Source: Hofstenia miamia
Lineage: Eukaryota; Xenacoelomorpha; Acoela; Hofsteniidae
DNA length: 64,000 nucleotides
Assembly: GCA_900660155.1 (NCBI GenBank)
Contig: CABFPE010000006.1
Span: 1,740,114 to 1,804,113 of the forward strand
Reading direction: 5' to 3'
Shown here: positions 35,060 through 46,560 of the stretch, piece by piece
Numbering within the stretch: position 1 is the first letter of the stretch
Layout: each line of letters starts with the position of its first letter
Program-made: the position numbers and the translations under genes
Notes under the pieces: model-generated
Databases searched by the model: none
Told to the model about the DNA's origin: nothing
The model's input: the letters and a program-made list of their open reading frames with translations, nothing else

Positions 35060-35810
35060 TTCCAATATTCAATTTTTTGTGATTTTATTTTTCACTACAA
35101 ACGGGCAATTTATTTATATTATTAGGACAATTTAAGTAGATTATCTATACTTCGGTTAAAACGGGCGATTTTATATTCTCTGATGTGTCAATAAATTCGT
35201 TACCATTTGAATTATTTTCAAAAAAAAGTTGTATTTATTAATGTGATTACTTCATAAATTTGATCATTCAGTTATCTTAAAAATCATTTAGATGCAGCAA
35301 GAATGAACATCCCAACCACTGTTGACAATGCCACAGAAACGATTTTATAAAATGCAGCATATCGAATCTATAGACATGAAAATCGAGCAAAAAATGATAG
35401 CTGCACATTAAAGAATATTGTTTGTAATTGGACAACTTCCTTCTTCTTGGCAGCTAATTGGCGGGATGGGAGGAAAAATCAGATGGCTTATCACTATCCA
35501 TTTCTTAAGGTTTTCAATCAGTGTACCGCCAACTTTTGATTACTAGGGTAATGAATCACGATAATTTAATTTCCTTTATAAACTTTTGCAAAAAAATTTT
35601 ACTTATAATTTGCTAAAGAATGTTACCGGCAATATTTGTTATTCATCAATATTATACTATATACATTTTGTATTTAACAATATATTAAGAGATTACTATC
35701 ACCATAAAGCCGTAGGTTTTATGATAAAAAATATTTATTATTATGTCTTGGTATAGTAAATAATTCAACTATTTTTAATTTTTCACTACTTTCAGGTTTT
35801 TACAAGATGA
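35060..35810. other. AT-rich spacer
   Basis: No supported gene or repeat boundary was seen here. Confidence 0.5.
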
Positions 35811-35811
35811 A

Positions 35812-37975
35812 AGACGCGAATTGTGTTGCTTGTAATTGCAAAACAGTTGTTTTTCTCCACACTACGAAATACTGTAAATCCCATTTTGTTCTGTTTAAGA
35901 AGTATGTTACTGTTAGAATATTTAATATATATTGCTGATAAGAGATTTTTATTCGGCTTATGTTTTTAGTTAAGCTTCGATATATGTCTAGTGAAAGGAG
36001 CAAAAGGCGAAAGTTGTCAAAATTAGTTGATGCTTTAGTAAGTAATTTATCAAAAGACGATAATAGTGATGCGGTAAGTTTTATAGAATATATTTTCATA
36101 TGCATAAATTAAATACTGTTTTCTGTTTGCAACAAGGAGTTATTAATGTGTGTAGTTCATTGCTCCATATGGAATAGTGAAGGCATATTTCTTTTGGCTT
36201 ACTATTCCATAATTTATAATCCAATTATGTTAATCATATATGTATCGCTTGCAAATAAATATAATTAAGCTTGAAATCGAGAAATGTAACGCTTCTAACT
36301 TTTCTTTTAATGGAATAAGTGATACAGAGGGTCCTTCTAGGATGACTAGTGATTCAAGCTGCTCAAATGAATCAACACCAGAACGAAATATTTTGATCGA
36401 CTTCAAAAAATGGTCAAAACAATTCAACATATCACTTGTCGCATTAACTGCACTACTAGATTTATTGTCTTATCATTTCCCTAATAATTATTTCCCAAAT
36501 GATGCGCGCACAGTAATGAAGACTTCACGAGATATTAAAAAACATATTTGTATATTTTGGATTTCATTCTATTTTAAAGGAAATTGCTGAAAATGTTCTT
36601 AAAAAAAACTCATACATTAAAAATTTCTATTAATATTGATGGCTTGCCCCTATTTAAGTCCAACAGCATTGGTTTTTGGCCAATCTTATGCCAATTTTGC
36701 AATTTGACTGATACAAGAGTTCTTGTTGTTGGGTGTTTTTGTGAAAAAAGTAAACCAGATGTTGAAGAATTTCTCTCTCCTCTTATTAATAAACTTCAAG
36801 AAGCATTAATGTAAAAAAACCGCATGTACTCATTTGTTGTTAATTTCATTGCAACCGACGCTCCAGCAAAAGCCTTCGTTAAATGCATTAAACAATACTC
36901 AGGCTACTATAGTTGCGATTTTTGCACACAAAAAGGTGTTTACGATGGAAAATTGCTTTTTCCTGATATTAATTTTGAGTTGAGAACTGATGCAAGTTTT
37001 CGAACAAAACTTCAAGAAGAACATCATAATGGCATTTGCATTTCGCCATTTATCAAATTGAACATTGGCATGATTTTTGCATTTCTGGTTGATGTGATGC
37101 ACACTGTTTATTTAGGAGCAACAAAAAAGTTAATTCATTATTGGATTGATGGCCCCTTGCGAAATCGCCAGCCACAGTATAATTTACAGCAAATTTCTTC
37201 TGAACTGCTATTATGTGGTGAAAACCAAACAATTGATTTCAATCGTAAATGTCATAAATTGCTTATTTTAAGGCTACTGAGTATCAAACAATTTCTCTAT
37301 ATTGTGGAGTAGTTGCTTTTCGATATTTACCGAGAACATTTTATGCTACTGTTTGTGGCAATGCGAATTTTCTACCAAAGTAATCAAGCAAATTTGTATG
37401 AATATGCACATTCAATAATTATTAAATTCATTGATGTCGGAACAGCAATCTATGGTAATGTGTTTAATGTTTATGTTGTGCATTCTTTGTCGCACATAAC
37501 GGAAAACGTCATTCGCCATGGTTCTGCTGAAAACTTCAGTTGTTTCCCATTCGAAAACTTCATGAACTCTGTGAAGAAAAGCATAAGGACTTCCACAAAT
37601 CCATTATCGCAGCTACATAATAGAGTTTCAGAATGAGGAACTCATTTAGGAATTCTATTACAAGAGTATAAATATTCTGTTGATGTAAATTTATTAAAAA
37701 CTGGTTCGGTCATTATGTCTAAATGTAAAAGTATTTATACTATAAAGTTAATGCCTGCCAATGAATCTGGTGTTATTTGTGGCAACCAATACATACAAAA
37801 AGTACTTGCTTTTATTTACCCCACTTCCTCAGAAAATCTTAATATTTTTAAGGTCAATTCTGTGCATAATTCTATTGAAACTTTTGGGAATTTTCATGAT
37901 ATATTGTGTAAATGTTTGTGTCTTCCTTATGGTAGTTGTAAAAGTCAAATTTTGCCATTAATACATTCTATTGAA
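35812..37975 (+). pseudogene. Tnp2/DUF4218-like (CACTA-like) transposase, copy B
   Basis: N-terminal pieces are a Cys-rich DANCVACNC (about 35814) and SSERSKRRKLSKLVDALVSN ending at a GCG|GTAAGT donor-like site (36073). Then FNISLVALTALLDLLSYHFP and NDARTVMKTSRD (36420-36530); SINIDGLPLFKSNSIGFWPI (36612-36690); FIATDAPAKAFVKCIKQYSG with YYSCDFCTQKG (36846-36945); AFLVDVMHTVYLGATKKLIH (37080-37140); VHSLSHITENVIRHGSAENF then SCFPFENFMNSVKK (37480-37580); and a tail to 37975. All blocks follow family order. Breaks near 36590, 36812, 37310 and 37634 are stops, frameshifts or introns. More intact than copy A. Confidence 0.75.
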
Positions 37976-38173
37976 TAAATTGTAATTAATATAGCGATAT
38001 GTATTTGATTTTATGATTTCCCAGTAGTAATTATATTTGAAAATAATGATCGTATGTCAATAATAATATTTGTTACGCGTGTGCAAAAATAACGTATATG
38101 TATTGTGCATTATATATAGTGCTAGTTTTCCTACATATTAATTACTTAGCATTTAAATTTTAATTGGGAAATA

Positions 38174-39443
38174 ATGTTTTATCTGCTTTTTAGAATGTTT
38201 GCAATTGTTGTATTTTCCGATGATATTCCTGAGTATATTCCTGAGAATTGGTGTATTGGTAGAAATGAATGCATTTTGCCAAGAAAAAAGATTGACTCTG
38301 CCAGACGCAAACAAATGCCTCCACAAGATGACTGGATCAAATATTCGATTAGAATACTTGGTATAGTTTCAGTGCTGCTGATTTGCTAAAATTGAGTATT
38401 ATGTTTTAGAATGTTTAACAGATGCCATAAAAAACATTTTGTTGCTCATAATAATACAATGAGCATGTTCCTGATAGTGTTAGAATTTTCTGTTTAGAAA
38501 ATGTGAAAGGATTATGGCGAGAAATTGCCAAAATACAGCAATCTCTAACTACTTTAACTTTGGCTACTGAAGAAGTTGATCAGCGGCAAATTTCTGATTT
38601 TTCTCAGCTTTTTCCAATGTCTTCTTTGGAGGACCTCTCATTGTGTGAAGTACAATTGGATAGTGATGCATTTAGATTACGCTTAATTTTTTCTTTTTGG
38701 AATATTATAGTATGTTTTCATACATTTCATGGTTAGTGTGCATGGATACATTATAAGTCAAAGCATACTTTTTTAAGTATATTTCATCTTTAGAAAAAGT
38801 GGCTGGCATTAAGTGGTGGCAAATCAATTAAAGAAAGTATTCCAGCAGTAATGGCGAAGCTTATTAATAATTCCTTGGGAAAACCGTTAAATATGACAGG
38901 AAAGGCGAAAAAGTTGGAATTAAACATATTTTTACTCATTCAAGGTTATTTCTTGAAAATTCAACATTATATCGCTGGTTAAGACCAAAAACATTGTAAA
39001 TTCAGATTTTTCAAAATCAAGATTTTAAAGTTTTTGGTAAACTAAGCATAATATCTAAAGGCGGGGTAACTTTTTAAATAAAATGTTTATATCTGTAACC
39101 CCAAATAGTATCTGAAGAAATTTTGGATTGATATGTGCTTTTAAGCGCGTTTTTCTTCGATTTAATACTTTGATATATGTGATGCTTTTGCTCTCAAGCA
39201 GCAATATGTACATAATTGTTTTTGCTATTAAATGTGCTTGAGTGTTTATTAATTATTTTAATGTACTCTACATCAGTAAAATTCCAGAATAAATATTTTC
39301 TCCCAGCAGATTTACTTTTCGATATTGTTCATTATGCTCTCGTATATTATTCAGATGTAGTTAGAATGAATCCGCATCTATCAAGCCCTACAGACTGTGA
39401 AATTGCTGAACATGTTCGAGTTTGGTTAAAAAAACTCAAGTGA
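38174..39443 (+). CDS. DUF4806-domain protein, four exons, apparently intact
   Basis: Exons 38174-38360, 38498-38709, 38794-38944 and 39307-39443 join by GT-AG introns in consistent phase (1, 0, 1) to 228 codons plus stop; the Met at 38195 is an alternative start giving 221. Exon 1 reads FAIVVFSDDIPEYIPENWCI and PPQDDWIKYSIRILG, the N-terminal strand-rich module often paired with DUF4806. Exon 2 has a Ser/Thr/Leu-rich helical part ending in FPMSSLEDL. Exons 3-4 form the domain: KKWLALSGGKSIKESIPAVM, LNMTGKAKKLELNIF, and the tail PTDCEIAEHVRVWLKKLK. Molecular function of the domain is unknown. It lies 0.2 kb after transposase copy B on the same strand, so it is probably a transposon passenger. 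Confidence 0.65.
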
Positions 39444-39470
39444 TCGAGATGGCGGACGTTCATCTCGATC
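39442..39470 (+). other. perfect 10-bp hairpin just after the DUF4806 stop
   Basis: GATCGAGATG, loop GCGGACGTT, CATCTCGATC; the stop codon ends at 39443. It may be a structured 3' untranslated element or a transposon subterminal palindrome. Confidence 0.5.
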
Positions 39471-39648
39471 CTCGCAAAGACATTGTTAAGCTTTTTGAAT
39501 TGTAACTATTGTTTTTGTTAATTTACTTTTTGTATTAGCTTCATATCGGTTACCTATATCATATTAAAAGGTGACTATTTTTTAATTTATTTTAAGCTGC
39601 TATTCTACACAAAAATTTTCACTTGAATTTAAATTATAACGATAAAAC

Positions 39649-39666
39649 GTAATATATATATATATA
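39649..39666. repeat. (AT)n microsatellite left of the hammerhead-like pair
   Basis: A short AT dinucleotide tract; a second one lies at 39925-39948, so the inverted pair is framed by microsatellites. Confidence 0.85.
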
Positions 39667-39714
39667 TGAAATACAGAATTCTTTGAGCTTCGTTTTGAAA
39701 ACATAATAAAAAAA

Positions 39715-39920
39715 ACGTTAACATAACAATGCGTTTCGCAACTTAACGTTGCTACATCCGGTTACAACCTTAATGGACAATCAAATTAATAATGAATTTT
39801 ACGTATTTTAATTAGATAAATTTTGTAAAATATTGTACTACCGCATTTATTTTAGCTTGCCTGATGAAGCAACGTTAAGTTGCGAAACGCGTTGTTAAAT
39901 TTACGTTTTCTTTTTATTTT
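39715..39920. ncRNA. inverted pair of hammerhead-ribozyme-like motifs
   Basis: Plus strand: CTGATGA at 39861-39867, A, stem II GCAAC/GTTGC around loop GTTAA (39869-39883), GAAA (39884-39887), CGCGTT (39888-39893). This is the order of a type I hammerhead core with a minimal helix III and cleavage expected after 39893. Minus strand: a 22-bp perfect inverse copy (39731-39752) has the same stem II and GAAA, but a mutated CGGATGT core. There, TGTAAC and GTTATG flank the core exactly where helix I should be (6 bp with wobbles). The extra A before stem II and weak helix I on the plus copy lower confidence. Such motifs are known from Penelope-like elements and retrozymes. Confidence 0.5.
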
Positions 39921-40077
39921 GTTATATATATATATATATATATATATAATTTAATATTTATGTGAATTCTTAAGCCCCAGATTGTAATTTTGCTTATGAT
40001 TCTAGGTTCATTCACCATATTGTATTGGTGGATTAGTAGTAGTAGTTTAGTAACAGTGTTAGTAACGCAATAGTGGC

Positions 40078-40216
40078 ATTCCACCAGTGGTCCACCAACG
40101 ATTTTTTATAAATTATTCAGTGCATGACGTCATAAATAACCAATTGTCCACTGGTGGGCCGACGGCCAAAATCCACCGGTGGGCCGCCAAAGTTGTCACC
40201 AGTGGCCCACTGACTT
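40078..40216. repeat. cluster of CCACYGGTGG palindromes, probable hAT-type MITE
   Basis: Four related units lie within 140 bp: CCACCAGTGGTCCACC, CCACTGGTGGGCCG, CCACCGGTGGGCCG and CACCAGTGGCCCACTG. The third is a perfect 10-bp palindrome. GC content is far above the surroundings. CAGTGGCCCAC-like ends resemble hAT termini, and a hAT-like coding fragment follows at once. Confidence 0.5.
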
Positions 40217-40620
40217 TTGGTTACGTGGGTGGATGTACCACTCCAAAAACTTAAATGCCCAAAAATGCAACAATTCTTGCTTAAGCATCATAAACAAACA
40301 GTCTCTGTAACATGCGCCAGAAAATTGGTTAAAAACATGTATGAAGAGAAGATAATTGATATTAAGAAAAAACTCTTGAATAAAAAAGTGTTCATTTCCT
40401 TTGATGAAACTACTGAGGTTTTGTGCGGTTTGTGGCTAATTTTGTATTTGGAATTTTGGGAGAAGAGACGTGTTATTTGATATTCAAAACAAACTAGATT
40501 ATGTTTTGCAGAAAAACACCGGTTTACCAAAATTGTTTAACAAGGATTTTGCAGAGTATAGTTTGGCTGAGAAACTACTACTTGAAAAGTGTCCAGTGGT
40601 TTCTTTTCTTGCGAGGTGAA
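40217..40620 (+). pseudogene. hAT/CGGBP1-like transposase fragment
   Basis: Frame 40217-40450 reads CPKMQQFLLKHHKQTVSVTC, ARKLVKNMYEEKIIDIKKKL and VFISFDETTEV, where the DETT motif is the first catalytic Asp region of CGGBP1-like hAT proteins. After a one-base shift comes VANFVFGILGEE, the expected next block, then degraded sequence to about 40620. The BED finger and the C-terminal dimerisation domain are missing. It abuts the palindromic repeat cluster. Confidence 0.6.
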
Positions 40621-41868
40621 ATGAGTTTTCCTTCTTAAGAAGAAATCGACTTCGAATGACTGAGGAAAACAGTATTTATCATTGTGTCATTGGACTTTAT
40701 AAAAATAAGTGAAAATATAATATACATCTATTAATAAATGTTTTATATTACATGCGATAGAGCATAATAAAGCAAATTCTATTGAGCATATGTATGCGCC
40801 TAAAACATGGAATTAATACAGCATAAAATGTCGTCCCTAGTAATAGCTTATCAATGTTCAAGTATAATGCTTGATATATTTCAAAAATCTTAATAAACAA
40901 TACTTGGTGATTTTTCTATCCTTTCAGTGAAATTTTCAAAAAAATTAATTCGGCATTGAGGATCATAAGGAAATAAGGATGGCTATGAATAAAGTGAGGA
41001 ACGATTTGAATTTTCTGCAAAACGCTTTATATCAGAATTTCGTTTTGTAGTATATTTTAAACATTTTCATTATATTTTTTAATGAATTTAACATTACATG
41101 TACTATGAAAAGCATTCATAAACCCAAATGTTTAAGAGCCTTAAGCATTTTTATATCTTTGAAAACTGCAAAAATCTTTAAAAAGTTATAGAAGTCGTCT
41201 TTCAGTAGAAAAACGTTGCAGCAACAAAGAATGTTCAATGACAGTGAGAGTTGATATATTTTTAAATGATAAAGCCATAAACAATATCTGGAGTGAAACT
41301 TTATTGAGTTTCAAATAATGCAAATCTTTTGTGCAACATTAGTCTGTTTTCATTTTAGTGCCATTTTAAGGCAAAATGTAAACAGATATCTTTGGAGTTG
41401 TTTGCCTTGCACTTCAACTCATTCCCATATTAGCTTTGCGGTTTCATTCCGTTTAAAAAAGTGAATTCATTTACGCCGAATCACTTATAAGGGGAAACTG
41501 CATGGAGCTTCAAAAAATCAGTAATCAAACTCTTCGTAAAGTGTGTTCATTATGAGCTAACAATATCAAACTCCGGATTCAGCCCGAAAAAAAATTACCT
41601 CAGTTTTACAGTAATTGGTTTTTGCTTTTATGATTCCTTTTATTTCTTGTATTATCTAGCGAACATATATAAACTTTATGTTACTTGTCTACATTACTTC
41701 CCTTTTAAAGTAACTGCACTTGCTACGCAAATCTTTGTCGGAGTATAGATAGCCCCCATTTAAATTTGTAAGTCACTTACCCAACTTTTGTATTCCGAGT
41801 AGCTCATGTTTATTCTTTAACAGAGAATTGCAATATGCATTGGATGCCTCAAACTTCTCAGGATAAAA
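40621..41868. other. gene-free AT-rich stretch
   Basis: No supported gene, repeat boundary or structured element was recognised. Confidence 0.5.
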
Positions 41869-42356
41869 CAGTCGACTCTCGATACAGCGTACCCCTTGGG
41901 ACCAACCAAAAACATACGCCATATCGGGAGTTATGTTGCATCGAATCAATTAAAATAAGGTTAAATGATTAAAAATTGAACTGAAAAGGCAGACAATCAT
42001 TAGTAAACGATGAAAGTAATCTAAAATAAAGATTTGTCTCTGCCTCTAGTACATGGTGATGAATATTGTCGAAAATTCTATCTGCAATGCGAGCGCTATC
42101 TTCTATGCCATTTCCGAGAAAATACAGACATAGGGTTTCACACCTACGCTGCATCGAAAGGGATTAACCATGTAAGCATTGTATACGGAACCATAATTGC
42201 GTCGACTTAATACCGAGTTTTACTTGGTACCAAGGGTATGCTGTATCGAGTAGCTTTTACTAGTAAAAACACAGACTTAATCCAGGAACTTCAATTTTGA
42301 ATACGATATATCGAGGTTTATGCAATATTGAATGGTGTTATTTCGAGAGTCGACTG
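41869..42356 (-). mobile_element. Tigger/pogo-type non-autonomous element, 488 bp
   Basis: The ends are CAGTCGACTCTCGATA and the inverse of CAGTCGACTCTCGAAA. A second, internal inverted pair (CTCGATACAGCGTACCCCTT near 41877 with its inverse near 42230) suggests nested copies. A minus-strand frame (41969-42154) reads LGNGIEDSARIADRIFDNIH, similar in style to Tigger transposase C-termini. A TA follows the right end only. Confidence 0.6.
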
Positions 42357-45338
42357 TAGTCCCAATCTAAGGGCAGCGACCGAGATGATGTTGCACCATA
42401 TTACATGAACGTCTTATTATATTTGAATGGCACGAAAATCATCCTTCGTCGTCCAATACAGGTCATCAGAAGACTCTTCACTCTACCAAATCCAATATGC
42501 TTATGTTACGGAAGGATGAACCATTGACTGCTCTTCAACTGATTGGTGTTAGTAATCACATTGCTAAGCTATTACAATCTCCAGATCTCTAATTTGCAAT
42601 AAATATGAATTAAACGTCTTACATGATACCCATTGAGAATATGACAATTTCCTTCGCTGCTTCAAACTACGATAGAATACTACACTCCCTTCCACAGCAG
42701 CAGAGAGCAATAGACGTCCCTCCCTTTTACTCCTAGTATCGATTTACAGAGGTCTTTGTGAATAGGTGCTTCTTGGAGTATAGAGGTTACTTCTGCCAAA
42801 GATGTTTTAGTTATTTATCTGTTTTTTTCTTTTTATATGTCTTTGTATGTATGCTATTAACACAGGCTCCATGTTATTTTGGAGGCTATAGATGAAAATA
42901 TTCTACTATTGCTATTACTACTACTTAGTACATTAATGGTTAGAAAGACTTTCCTGCTTCCCAATGGCTTCTGGGCAGGCATATTCTTGCTATGGCTTAT
43001 ACGAAATCGAAATTGACTATATCGGCTTAACAAATATTCTCAGGCAGACACTTCGCTTACACACAGATATCAATATCAGTACGCTTTCCTTACGGCAGTA
43101 ACAATCATTTTACCTTCGGCTGTCCCCTATATACCACCAGCCATCCAATTTCGCCTTATAACAAGTTAAAATATTTTATCATCACGACAGCTATTTTCAT
43201 CATACCTTGAGCGGAATCTACTACATATCTTACTTCCCAAATCTGTGACACGCACGCTTCCATGTACTTTCTAAAAATTGTCACTCCATACACTATCCAA
43301 TTCGCTTTTAATTCTCCAGAGCTCCGCATACTTTTTACAAAGTCCTGAGAGTTGCTTTCATTGCATTGTACGCAGCACAACTAGGTCATACGTTACTCTT
43401 GGACTCTTACGCTCTGGTCAAATTACATAATGGATTTTACCCAAAAACACATTCTGGCTACTCAATTCGTTTTCTTAAAAATATCATGGTCAATATTCTT
43501 TTAAGGATGATTGCTTCAGCTTTAACTAACTTGGTTATTTCGTATACTTTTTGTTTCTTTACATGTTCATTCATTTTTCATTTTTTACTTCTATATATAT
43601 ATATATAATTTAATGCTTATCTAAATTTTTTGGCTACTATATTTTCCATTTCAATTTGAAAATCAGTTCAAGAATTTTTGGATGGCGAACAGCAAAAATT
43701 CATATAGAGTATAATTATTAACTGTCATACATTTTTAATTTTCACTGATAAATGATCAGTCTTCATTTAAACGTGAGTAAAACTGATTGTTACCAATTTA
43801 TTAGAGTACTTTTAATATAAATATAACAGAATGGGCTAAGTTAAAGGGTTTCTAAAATCATGTCTTATCTAAAAGTACACATGCTGAAATAAATATTTTT
43901 TAAATGTCTTTTCCAGAGTGTAGGTAATACATGACAGCAAAATAATAAAACTCAAAGCATTGCTTAAGTTAGCCGGATATATGGCTAAAAGATATGGGAA
44001 CAAATTGGAATTAAAAATAGTTTATTCAAAATTCAATAAAAAACCCTAAAAAATTTAACGTAGCAATTAGACTCCGGATTTTCTTGATTTTCAATTTTTG
44101 AATAGATAACTCAAATTTGAAAAATAGCCGAAATAACTTTTTACTAAATCTTTCCAATGATTCTGACAAAAGGATAGATTTTAATGCCATTATGTACTCC
44201 ATATTATTGTTCTTGACTAAATACTTAGCTTTGCAGATACAACGAATCCCAATTTAGAACTGGCTATTTATTTATTTTGTTTGTTCACAATTACTGCACT
44301 TTGGTTTCACATTGTTTTATGTCGTTATCATGCCAAAGAATCTATAGACATCATTCATTTGATTAAAAACTAGAGTGTAGAAAATAAAATATGGAACTAT
44401 CTTGCAGAAAAGTTGTAAAATGTAAAAGATTTAGTCAGTAGATCAAAAATATTCAAAGCAGTCATTGATTGAAACCCTCATCAGCACATATCAGAGATTT
44501 GCTACAACTCAGAAGAGAAAAATAACTGTAGAAAATTTCATACTATCGCTGGATAATGCATTCAGGATGAAGTTTCCCCTCTTGTGAACACTCAGGGGAA
44601 TTTTGTTGCCTCAACGGAAAGCAGACAGAGTAGTAAATTTAAAATGGGTTTGTTATTTTAAATGTTCAATGAAATTGTTTCTCTAATTTTTTCTCAATTT
44701 TAAACCTAATTTCGGAGGAAATATAGATGAATTTATTTCTCAAAAAATCGAAGTGTACAATTAAATAAAATCCGGGTTCTAGAAGTAATGCTAAACATGC
44801 GCATTTCAGTCTGATTGATAATCCTCAAAGATTTCTTAGAAGAATTTTTCTTAAAAAGAGTTGCACATTATCTCAAAGCTTAGAAAAATATTAAAAGTGT
44901 AACTATAGAATGTAGATAGCCTGGCAAAATTGAACTTATTTTGTGTATTTTAAATACCATTTACTTTGAATGTTAAGAGTTAAGAAAAATCATAGTATAA
45001 AATCCAGGTATTCACCTAAAAACCAAACGTCTTTTCTATACGATAAATTAACATTTATTGATTTGTAATTGTTTAGTAATATTAGTTTACATAAATTTTG
45101 GTAATTGCCGTTGTACAACATATAACTGCACTATAAGGTTCTGAGACGTAACTATCAGACATATACCTTACAGACTTTTTTCAACATTAACAAGTTGCAG
45201 TAGACAACCCAAGAAATTTTGCCTAAAATCTGAGTTAATCTAACAAACGCTCATTGCTCGTTTTCAAAAATAGACAATCACAGCAAACACAAAAGTCTTT
45301 TTTTAAAGTGTGGATAAAGCATTAATAAACTTACTTAC
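42357..45338. other. gene-free stretch; FOXRED1 3' exons not found here
   Basis: The minus strand was read for the expected FOXRED1 C-terminal motifs (WAGYYDYN, ATGFSGHG) without success. The frame 43366-43608 has hydrophobic parts but no recognisable family. Otherwise AT-rich intronic-looking DNA. Confidence 0.45.
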
Positions 45339-45635
45339 ATCGGGAGTGGGAGAACGACCACATATGAAATGCCCTAATGTTCCTTCAGGTCTGAAATACA
45401 CACCAGAAAAATCAAAAACAAATGGACAGTTAATACCAGGACCATCAGGAGCGTGAACAACAAACACAAATCGTTTTCGAGGTTCAACAGGTAGAGAAGT
45501 TGACAGAATGCTGGCCTTAGAGTCGCCAATCCCAGCCATTTGAGCAATATCGCTTGACCAAGCACCAGCCGCATTGACGAATACCGAACCTCTAATGCGA
45601 GCGTGCTCCTGTAAACCTGGAGATAGCTTGTGGTC
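45339..45635 (-). CDS. FOXRED1: FOXRED1 exon 4 (last exon found)
   Basis: 99 codons (DHKLSPGLQEHARIR to CGRSPTPD). Acceptor GAATTAG|GACCAC, donor GAT|GTAAGTAAG. The strong donor shows that more coding exons should follow. Confidence 0.93.
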
Positions 45636-46522
45636 CTAATTCAAATTAATATTCAAGATCTGTTTAGCAGAAAATTTTCCGAAAAGCCAATGGGCCCTGA
45701 GATTAAAACTTTCAGCCTATTCAGTGAAATCGCGTAAATAAAAAGGATTTATAACTCATACGCACCTTTAATAAGACAGTTTCAATTTTAGCGGACTCCC
45801 CATCTGAGAATTGATTGAATTCAAAACCAGCAACGTGCGCATGAAGATACTTCACGCCCATTGAAATATTTTTCTTTTTCAATGCCATTAGATAAGTCCA
45901 AGGATCAAACCAACCTTCATTTTCCAAACCGAGAGAACCACCAGCTACGTCAGAACAATTCAAAAATGGATATTCAGCCTATAAAATATTTTAAATCAGT
46001 AATGAAAATTGAAAGTATAAATTGACAGCAATAGAATAAATGTTAACCGCATCCTTAATCCAGCTAACTAATGGAGATATTCAAAATCTGAAAGCACATG
46101 ATAGAAGCGGAACGAAATCTACTGAAACTTTGCACGCCTCAATGGGACTTGGGTTAGATAAAAAGAAACAGTTGAGGTTGGTTGTTGCTTCCATGAGCTT
46201 TAGACAACCTGAATTTCTAAATATTAGGTATGCAAAGCAAACTTTTTGAAAAATTCGAAATTTTGATTAACAAAATATTTAAGACTTTCAAGTACTTCAG
46301 GCGCAGTGATAATGTTTTCAGCATTAAATGAAATCGCGTTCACCAAGAGATGTATCAGTATCCCACGATTTCCCAAGTACCAAATACGCTTAAAAATTAT
46401 TTGAAAATGTAGGAAAGCTGTGGATCCTTCTTAAAGAACATAGGGAGGGCACGATTAACTGAAAATTTCCAAAAAGAGTGTTATTTGCAATTTATTAAAA
46501 TAATCAACGGTTCATTGAGCTA

Positions 46523-46560
<38 letters not shown>

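Noticed and set aside
43156..43608. Frames on both strands, tested as FOXRED1 3' exon or membrane protein
   Set aside because: No FOXRED1 C-terminal motif and no recognisable family; only patchy hydrophobicity.
45374..45574. Minus-strand frame overlapping FOXRED1 exon 4
   Set aside because: Out-of-frame shadow; the other frame carries NAAGAWSSDI and LPVEPRKR.
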